DNA of 11,375 bases from JAVBPB01 sp031549965. Its GTDB lineage: Bacteria > Bacillota > Clostridia > Lachnospirales > Lachnospiraceae. The notes under the pieces were generated by a model that saw only the letters and a program-made list of their open reading frames with translations, was not told the DNA's origin and ran no database searches. The position numbers and the translations under genes are program-made. Of this stretch, positions 7,118 to 11,375 are shown in pieces (the first letter of the stretch is position 1; each line of letters opens with the position of its first letter). The stretch spans positions 1 to 11,375 of the forward strand of contig JAVBPB010000117.1 in NCBI GenBank assembly GCA_031549965.1, written 5' to 3'.

Positions 7118-7993
7118 TCAAGCATTCCCCCCCAATACTTGTTTCCTATAAGCAGAAGGAGAAGCCCCAGTAGTCTTCGCAAATTGTTTTGAAAAAGAAT
7201 AACAGTCACCATACCCAACTAAAGTAGCAGTCTCCTTTATACTAATTCCATTAAGAAGACTTAGCTGTGACTTGTAGATTTTTTGTTTTGTGCGATATTG
7301 CATAGGGGATATGCCAATGGATTGTTTGAATAATTTCCTAAAAGATTCGTATCCAATGTTAAGTTTATCTGCAATATCCTCCATTCGAATATCAAGAGAT
7401 AAATCAGATTCTAGCAGTGAACAGGCTTTTTCAATTAATTGTTTTTCTGTAGAAGACTCAGATACTATTATAGAACTTTTATGTAATAGTAAAATCATTC
7501 GCTGAGCATCTAAAAATATTTCAGGAAGCTCATGCCTTTTAGCATTTTTAAGGTTATTAAATAAAGTCAGTAATTCAAACATTATTTTGGGTGTAATAAC
7601 GCAGTGAGAAACATAAGGGTGTTTTTTTATTGGTATTAAATTGTTTAAATAGTCATAAGATTTTGTGCCAATATTAATAAAAAATTCTAGCCATTCTTCT
7701 TTTGAATCTACTTCAGTAGAGTGGATTTCATTTGGAAGCCTTTGAACCAGAGAGCCAGGAGTTATTAAGTAGGAATTTTCATTTGTGTCTATATATTTTC
7801 CCTTTCCGGATAATAAAATAAAACAACTGTAAAATGGTATAGAAAAATTATATTGGGATGATTTGCTTCCCAATTTACGCATAAAACCACAAGTTATATA
7901 TTCTTTTTTATTTTCATATTCAAAAAAATTGTAAGCCATGTCGTTTCCCATTGTTAATAAATTAGGAAATGCGGCAAAAATATCATTTAACAT
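7118..7993 (-). CDS. AraC-family transcriptional regulator with cupin-like sensor domain
   Basis: The protein has 291 residues, normal for the family. The N-terminal part (about 32-110) is a cupin-like ligand domain; visible features are FILLSGKGKY (58-67), the turn LITPGSLVQRLPNEIH (76-91) and aromatic strands. The C-terminal part (about 186-285) carries two helix-turn-helix units: DIRMEDIADKLNIGYESFRKLFK (201-223) and SIKETATLVGYGDCYSFSKQFAK (251-273), ending with GASPSAYRKQ. Such proteins usually bind a sugar or other small molecule and activate a neighbouring promoter. It is divergent from the GH5-MATE operon and is its likely regulator; the ligand is unknown. The start has AGGAGG at 7998-8003, only 4 nt before the ATG; Met15 or Met19 are alternatives. 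A run of seven G on the coding strand (7127-7133) encodes the last residues, so slippage there would alter only the tail. Confidence 0.92.
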   Translation of the reverse strand: MLNDIFAAFPNLLTMGNDMAYNFFEYENKKEYITCGFMRKLGSKSSQYNFSIPFYSCFILLSGKGKYIDTNENSYLITPGSLVQRLPNEIHSTEVDSKEEWLEFFINIGTKSYDYLNNLIPIKKHPYVSHCVITPKIMFELLTLFNNLKNAKRHELPEIFLDAQRMILLLHKSSIIVSESSTEKQLIEKACSLLESDLSLDIRMEDIADKLNIGYESFRKLFKQSIGISPMQYRTKQKIYKSQLSLLNGISIKETATLVGYGDCYSFSKQFAKTTGASPSAYRKQVLGGNA

Positions 7994-8031
7994 AACGCCT
8001 CCTATATAATTGTATGTAATACCAAATTGGA

Positions 8032-8048
8032 TATAAAAAATGCCAAAT
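8032..8048. promoter_or_regulatory. Candidate operator: CCAAAT direct repeat
   Basis: CCAAAT occurs at 8032-8037 and 8043-8048, 11 bp apart, so both copies face the same side of the helix. The first is part of the palindrome CCAAATTGG. The pair ends about 30 bp upstream of the GH5 -10 box. AraC-type proteins typically bind two direct repeats in such a position, overlapping or next to the -35 region. No binding data exist; this is pattern-based. Confidence 0.4.
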
Positions 8049-8077
8049 GAAACATTTAAATAAAAAAATTAATGAAC

Positions 8078-8083
8078 TATAAT
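8078..8083 (+). promoter_or_regulatory. Candidate -10 box for the GH5-MATE operon
   Basis: TATAAT here is perfect, but 17 nt upstream there is no recognisable -35 box (TTTAAA-like sequence). A good -10 without a -35 fits an activator-dependent promoter. The leader to the GH5 start would be about 90 nt. Confidence 0.45.
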
Positions 8084-8084
8084 G

Positions 8085-8113
8085 ATTATACAATAAAGAA
8101 AAGGCAAAGTAAA
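8085..8113 (-). promoter_or_regulatory. Candidate promoter for the AraC-family regulator
   Basis: On the minus strand, TTTACT (8108-8113) and TATAAT (8085-8090) are 17 nt apart. The -10 is separated by one base from the plus-strand -10, forming the palindrome TATAATGATTATA (8078-8090), so the two transcription units would compete for polymerase. The leader to the regulator's ATG is about 85 nt. Confidence 0.45.
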
Positions 8114-8142
8114 TCTTCAAATTAATTAATACTTCCTTTGCC
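8103..8142 (+). repeat. Inverted repeat in the GH5 leader
   Basis: GGCAAAG (8103-8109) and CTTTGCC (8136-8142) are perfect inverted copies separated by 26 AT-rich bases. They lie between the candidate -10 box and the GH5 start. They could be an operator for a dimeric repressor, or a weak leader hairpin. The same heptamer occurs in the outer arms of palindrome copy 1; a link is speculative. Confidence 0.4.
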
Positions 8143-8166
8143 ATATTAAACAAAATATATTGAAAT

Positions 8167-8170
8167 GAGG
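8167..8170 (+). promoter_or_regulatory. Ribosome binding site that fixes the GH5 start
   Basis: GAGG (in AATGAGG) lies 9 nt before the in-frame ATG at 8180. The longer frame from ATG at 8165 would start within this site and has no Shine-Dalgarno of its own (only AT-rich sequence upstream). The ATG at 8172 is out of frame. Confidence 0.65.
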
Positions 8171-8179
8171 TATGAGTTT

Positions 8180-9802
8180 ATGAATAAAAATATGAAAAAT
8201 AATATTGTAAATGGTTTTTTAGATGTTAGGGGAAGAAAGATTGTTAATGGTGATGGCAAGGAAATTGTATTAACTGGTTGGGGCATTGGTAACTGGATGT
8301 TATGTGAAGGATATATGTGGAAGTCCAGAGGAAACAGTCGATTTGACAGGCCAAGACGTATTGAGTCTGTTATTCAAGAACTTACAGGCAGTGAGTACGC
8401 AAGGAACTTTTGGAAGAGATTTAGAGAAAATTATTTTACTGAAGAAGATGTTAAATATATGGCTGAGCTTGGATACAACTCAGTTAGGATACCAATAAAT
8501 TCAAGACTATTTTTAAAAGAAGAGCCGGGTATTAATTGGTGTGAAGAAGGATTTGAGCTTTTAGATAAATGTATTGATTGGTGTGAAAAATATCGTATTT
8601 ATGCTTTTATAGATTTACATGGAGCACCAGGAGGGCAAACAGGGGATAATATTGATGATTCTATTGATGATATGCCACGATTGTTTATGGATGAGGATTA
8701 TTTCGATAAAGGAGTAGAATTATGGAAAAAACTGGCAAAAAGGTATAAAGATAGATGGATTGTAGGAGGATATGATCTGTTAAATGAACCAATAAGGCCA
8801 GTACGTTTACCAGAACATAAAAATGTTGATTATTTAGTACCAAAATTATGTGAATTTTATGATCGTGCAATTAGTGAAATTAGATGTATAGACAAAAAAC
8901 ATTTAATAACCCTTGAAGGCCATCATTGGGCAACAGAAACTAATGTATTTTATAAAAAATATGATGAAAAAATGGTAATACATTTTCACCGTTATGCCTG
9001 TATGCCTGATTTACAAAGCTTTACAGAATATATTGAGCTTTCAAAAAAATGGAATTGTCCTATTTGGCTTGGAGAAACAGGAGAAAACATGATTGAATGG
9101 TTTACAGCTATGTATCCGTTATCTATGGAATTAGGAATTGGATATAATGTTTGGCCATGGAAGAAGATGGGGTGTGTAAACTCCCCTTGCTCAGTAAATG
9201 AACCACAGAATTGGGATAAAATTATTGAATATACAAATGGTGGGAAAAAGCCAACATATGAAGAAGCTCATTCAATTTTAGATGAATATTTAGAAAATAT
9301 GAAGTTAGAAAATTGCACCAAAAATGAATTGGTTTCTAAATCTGTATTAAGACAGCCGGGAAGTATAATCAGAGGAACAGACTTTGATGAACTTCCAGGC
9401 AAAGGATTTTCCTTTTCTGGATTAAGAACTCAAGAAAATCCATTTAAATATAGAATAAATACAGGAATGGAGATCATTGATAAATTTCCGGATATTCAAA
9501 AAGAATTTGGTTTTGATTGTTTATTTAAAAGATTTGTATTAGGATTAAATGAAGGAGAATTTTCAACCTATTCATTAAATGATATTACAAACAAAAATAA
9601 ATTTTCGATAAATCTATTTTCAAATAATGAATCAATTATGAAGATATATCAGGACAACAAAATTATTGGTGAATACAATATTTCACCAAAAAAAGACAGA
9701 CAGATTTTAGAAAATCTTTTTTTAATCGAATCTGAAAAGTCTATAATTAAGATAGAAGTTTTAAAAGGAAGAGTAGAAGTTGAAAGTATTGTGACAGAAT
9801 AG
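8180..9802 (+). CDS. Glycoside hydrolase family 5 (GH5), cytoplasmic, with C-terminal accessory domain
   Basis: The protein has 540 residues from the start chosen here (ATG 8180; five more if 8165 is used). Residues about 10-375 form a GH5-type TIM barrel. Visible motifs are RIP (Arg103), IDLHGAPGGQTG (144-155), LNEP with acid/base Glu203, HFHRY (268-272), WLGETG with nucleophile Glu299, and NVWPW (Trp325). GH5 enzymes are retaining beta-glycosidases acting on beta-glucans, mannans, glycolipids or glycoside conjugates; the HGAPG signature resembles exo-beta-1,3-glucanase-like members, but the substrate cannot be read from sequence. The last ~150 residues are a beta-rich region I do not recognise, perhaps a carbohydrate-binding sandwich. 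There is no signal peptide or membrane segment, so it should work inside the cell on an imported or internal glycoside. A MATE transporter gene follows 9 nt downstream, and a divergent AraC regulator lies upstream. Confidence 0.88.
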   Translation: MNKNMKNNIVNGFLDVRGRKIVNGDGKEIVLTGWGIGNWMLCEGYMWKSRGNSRFDRPRRIESVIQELTGSEYARNFWKRFRENYFTEEDVKYMAELGYNSVRIPINSRLFLKEEPGINWCEEGFELLDKCIDWCEKYRIYAFIDLHGAPGGQTGDNIDDSIDDMPRLFMDEDYFDKGVELWKKLAKRYKDRWIVGGYDLLNEPIRPVRLPEHKNVDYLVPKLCEFYDRAISEIRCIDKKHLITLEGHHWATETNVFYKKYDEKMVIHFHRYACMPDLQSFTEYIELSKKWNCPIWLGETGENMIEWFTAMYPLSMELGIGYNVWPWKKMGCVNSPCSVNEPQNWDKIIEYTNGGKKPTYEEAHSILDEYLENMKLENCTKNELVSKSVLRQPGSIIRGTDFDELPGKGFSFSGLRTQENPFKYRINTGMEIIDKFPDIQKEFGFDCLFKRFVLGLNEGEFSTYSLNDITNKNKFSINLFSNNESIMKIYQDNKIIGEYNISPKKDRQILENLFLIESEKSIIKIEVLKGRVEVESIVTE

Positions 9803-9811
9803 AGGTTAACT

Positions 9812-11173
9812 ATGGAAGTTACTTATAATAAAAAAGAAGAGTTTAAAGAGTTTTTTAATGGTATAATTACAATAGGTGTACCAATTATGATACAAAGCTT
9901 AATAAATAGTTTAGTTAATATGCTGGCAGTAGTTATGGTTGGACAATTGGGGGAAGTAGAAATAACTGCTTCTTCTCTAGGCAATGCATGGTTTATGCTA
10001 TACATATTGTTATGTGGTGGAATAACAGCCGCAGGCGGTATATTTGTCGCACAAAATTGGGGAAAAAAAGCGATTAATAAAATACATCAATACATGGGAA
10101 TAATGTTCATAGGAGCATCCGCCATAATGTTAGTATTTTCTATATCTTCAATTTTTTTTTACAATACAATAATACATTTTTATTCAAAGGATATTGAAGT
10201 AATACAAGTAGGAGGAAAATACATTCAGATCATAGGATTTGCATTTCTATTCTTCACTATCACTAACGTTTTTGTTACATCACTTAGAAGTATTGAGAAT
10301 ACAAAAATTCCAATGTTAGGTACGGTGTTAGCCTTAATATGTAATTTGTTTTTTAATTACTTACTTATCTTTGGCAATTTAGGATTTCCAAAGTTAGGGG
10401 TATTAGGAGCAGCAATAGCAACATTAATTGCCAGAATTTTTGAATGTAGTTTCATAGTTATGTATGTCTACTTGAAAAAAATGCCAATTGCAGGCTCACT
10501 AAGTGATTTTTTCAAAATTGAATTAATAACAGTAAAACAGTATTTAAAATATGGTTTTTTCATAATCCTTGGAGAAATAAGTTATGCAATAGCAAACACC
10601 TTATATAATGTTGCTTACAAATACACAGGAACCCAGTCGCAAGCAGCCCTTCAAATTGTTGGAAGCATCCGCTCTTTAGCAATGGTACTAACTCTTGGTA
10701 TAGGTGCTAGTGCAGGAGTTATAATAGGTAAAATGCTAGGAATGGGTCTATTAGAAAAAGCAAAAAGATTTTGCAGACGTTACCTGATTTTTGCTCCGTT
10801 GATAGCAGCAATAATTGCACTAATAATGGTAATAATGTCTCCCTTAATACTAACATTGTTTAATATAAGTGATGAATCACTAGGGTATGCGAAAAAAATG
10901 ATATGGGTTCTTGCATTCCAATTACCATTTATAGCATCAAACTTTACAATTGTAGCAGGAATACTACGTTGCGGAGGTGACAGTACCTACTGTTTTGTAG
11001 CAAATACAGTAGCTGCCTGGTTTTTCGGACTTCCAATAGCCTTTTTGGCAACAACAGTATGGCATCTTCCAATTTACTTGGTATTTCTTCTAATAACTAT
11101 TGATGAAGTAAGTAAATTTATAATATGTCTTCCACGTGCTATAAAAAATAAGTGGATTAATAACCTTACTTAG
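9812..11173 (+). CDS. MATE-family efflux transporter
   Basis: This 453-residue protein has the usual length and about twelve membrane helices in two six-helix halves, with a break around residues 225-245. Family features include VGQLGEVEITASSLG (43-57), the FVAQNWGKK segment (78-86) after helix 2, GVLGAAIATLIAR (196-208) in the sixth helix region, and GILRCGGDSTY (383-393) in the C-terminal half. MATE proteins export cationic drugs, dyes and metabolites in exchange for protons or sodium. The gene starts 9 nt after the GH5 stop, and its ribosome binding site (AGAGG, 9801-9805) overlaps that stop codon, so the two genes are almost certainly co-transcribed and probably translationally coupled. 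The pairing suggests it handles the GH5 substrate or product, but it could be a general drug exporter. No clear terminator follows; a repeat cluster begins 33 bp downstream. Confidence 0.92.
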   Translation: MEVTYNKKEEFKEFFNGIITIGVPIMIQSLINSLVNMLAVVMVGQLGEVEITASSLGNAWFMLYILLCGGITAAGGIFVAQNWGKKAINKIHQYMGIMFIGASAIMLVFSISSIFFYNTIIHFYSKDIEVIQVGGKYIQIIGFAFLFFTITNVFVTSLRSIENTKIPMLGTVLALICNLFFNYLLIFGNLGFPKLGVLGAAIATLIARIFECSFIVMYVYLKKMPIAGSLSDFFKIELITVKQYLKYGFFIILGEISYAIANTLYNVAYKYTGTQSQAALQIVGSIRSLAMVLTLGIGASAGVIIGKMLGMGLLEKAKRFCRRYLIFAPLIAAIIALIMVIMSPLILTLFNISDESLGYAKKMIWVLAFQLPFIASNFTIVAGILRCGGDSTYCFVANTVAAWFFGLPIAFLATTVWHLPIYLVFLLITIDEVSKFIICLPRAIKNKWINNLT

Positions 11174-11206
11174 AGTACTATTAGCATTCCCTAGATACAA
11201 ACATGC

Positions 11207-11280
11207 CAATGTCGCTGACTTAAGGTTTTGTCCTACGGACGCTCAATGTCGTCAACTTAAGGTTTTTGTGTAACGAACGC
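11207..11280. repeat. Degenerate 37-bp tandem repeat, two units
   Basis: Unit 1 (11207-11243) and unit 2 (11244-11280) both begin CAATGTCG, share ACTTAAGG in the middle and end in a (G/A)ACGC motif; about 29 of 37 positions agree, allowing one single-base gap. Unit 1 contains the small hairpin GTCC-TAC-GGAC. The block runs directly into palindrome copy 2. I see no reading frame and no known function. Confidence 0.6.
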
Positions 11281-11375
11281 ATTGCCTTTTAGATACCGCC
11301 CCCTCAGAAAAACATTATAATTTATGAAAAAATCAGATAAGCCAAACATTCCAATGAGCCTATGAAAAAGCATCA
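11279..11375. repeat. Long palindromic intergenic repeat, copy 2 (cut by window edge)
   Basis: From GCATTGCC (11279-11286) onward this sequence matches the left half of the palindrome at 1367-1465. Over 86 ungapped positions (11279-11364 against 1367-1452) 72 agree, and the stretch after CCCTCAG is about 90% identical. The apex and right arm lie beyond the window. It starts about 105 bp after the MATE stop and, like copy 1, sits downstream of a gene on the plus strand. Confidence 0.8.

Noticed and set aside
8165..8179. Earlier ATG for the GH5 gene
   Set aside because: It overlaps the GAGG ribosome binding site for the ATG at 8180 and has no site of its own; the five extra residues match no domain.
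11174..11206. Intrinsic terminator directly after the MATE gene
   Set aside because: No GC-rich or stable stem followed by a T run is visible; termination may occur in the palindrome copy beyond the window.

Overview
The window looks like chromosomal DNA from an AT-rich, Gram-positive anaerobe of the Clostridia, most likely a Lachnospiraceae-type bacterium. The grounds are a strongly A+T-rich composition, AGGAGG-type ribosome binding sites, sigma-A-type promoters, a fused SecDF, the lepA-hemW pair, and an intracellular GH5 enzyme beside an AraC regulator. The species assignment is inference; I have no database match.

Bases 1-1343 hold the end of a two-component signalling operon. It comprises the C-terminal part of a hybrid histidine kinase (end of the ATPase domain, a receiver, and an Hpt-like helical tail whose phosphorylatable His appears to be Asn), followed by a stand-alone CheY-like receiver protein. 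Bases 1344-1745 carry no gene. They hold a long near-perfect palindrome of about 197 bp and then a good promoter for lepA.

Bases 1746-7004 are housekeeping: lepA (elongation factor 4) and hemW (radical SAM haem chaperone), separated by 2 nt and probably translationally coupled, then secDF under its own consensus promoter with a short leader containing two hairpins. A terminator-like hairpin lies at 7017-7071, between secDF and the convergent araC-type gene.

Bases 7118-11173 form an accessory cassette. An AraC-family regulator on the minus strand diverges from a two-gene operon on the plus strand that encodes a cytoplasmic GH5 glycoside hydrolase and a MATE-family multidrug/metabolite exporter. 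The shared 186-bp control region holds back-to-back -10 boxes, a CCAAAT direct repeat spaced one helical turn, and an inverted repeat in the GH5 leader. The layout suggests an inducible system in which the regulator senses a small molecule, the GH5 enzyme cleaves a glycoside in the cytoplasm and the MATE protein moves a product or related compound across the membrane. The substrate is unknown.

Bases 11174-11375 have no gene. They hold a pair of degenerate 37-bp tandem repeats followed directly by a second copy of the palindromic element, cut by the window edge. The element therefore belongs to a dispersed intergenic family, and its core also appears in the secDF-araC terminator hairpin. I see no tRNA, rRNA, CRISPR array, transposase or phage gene.
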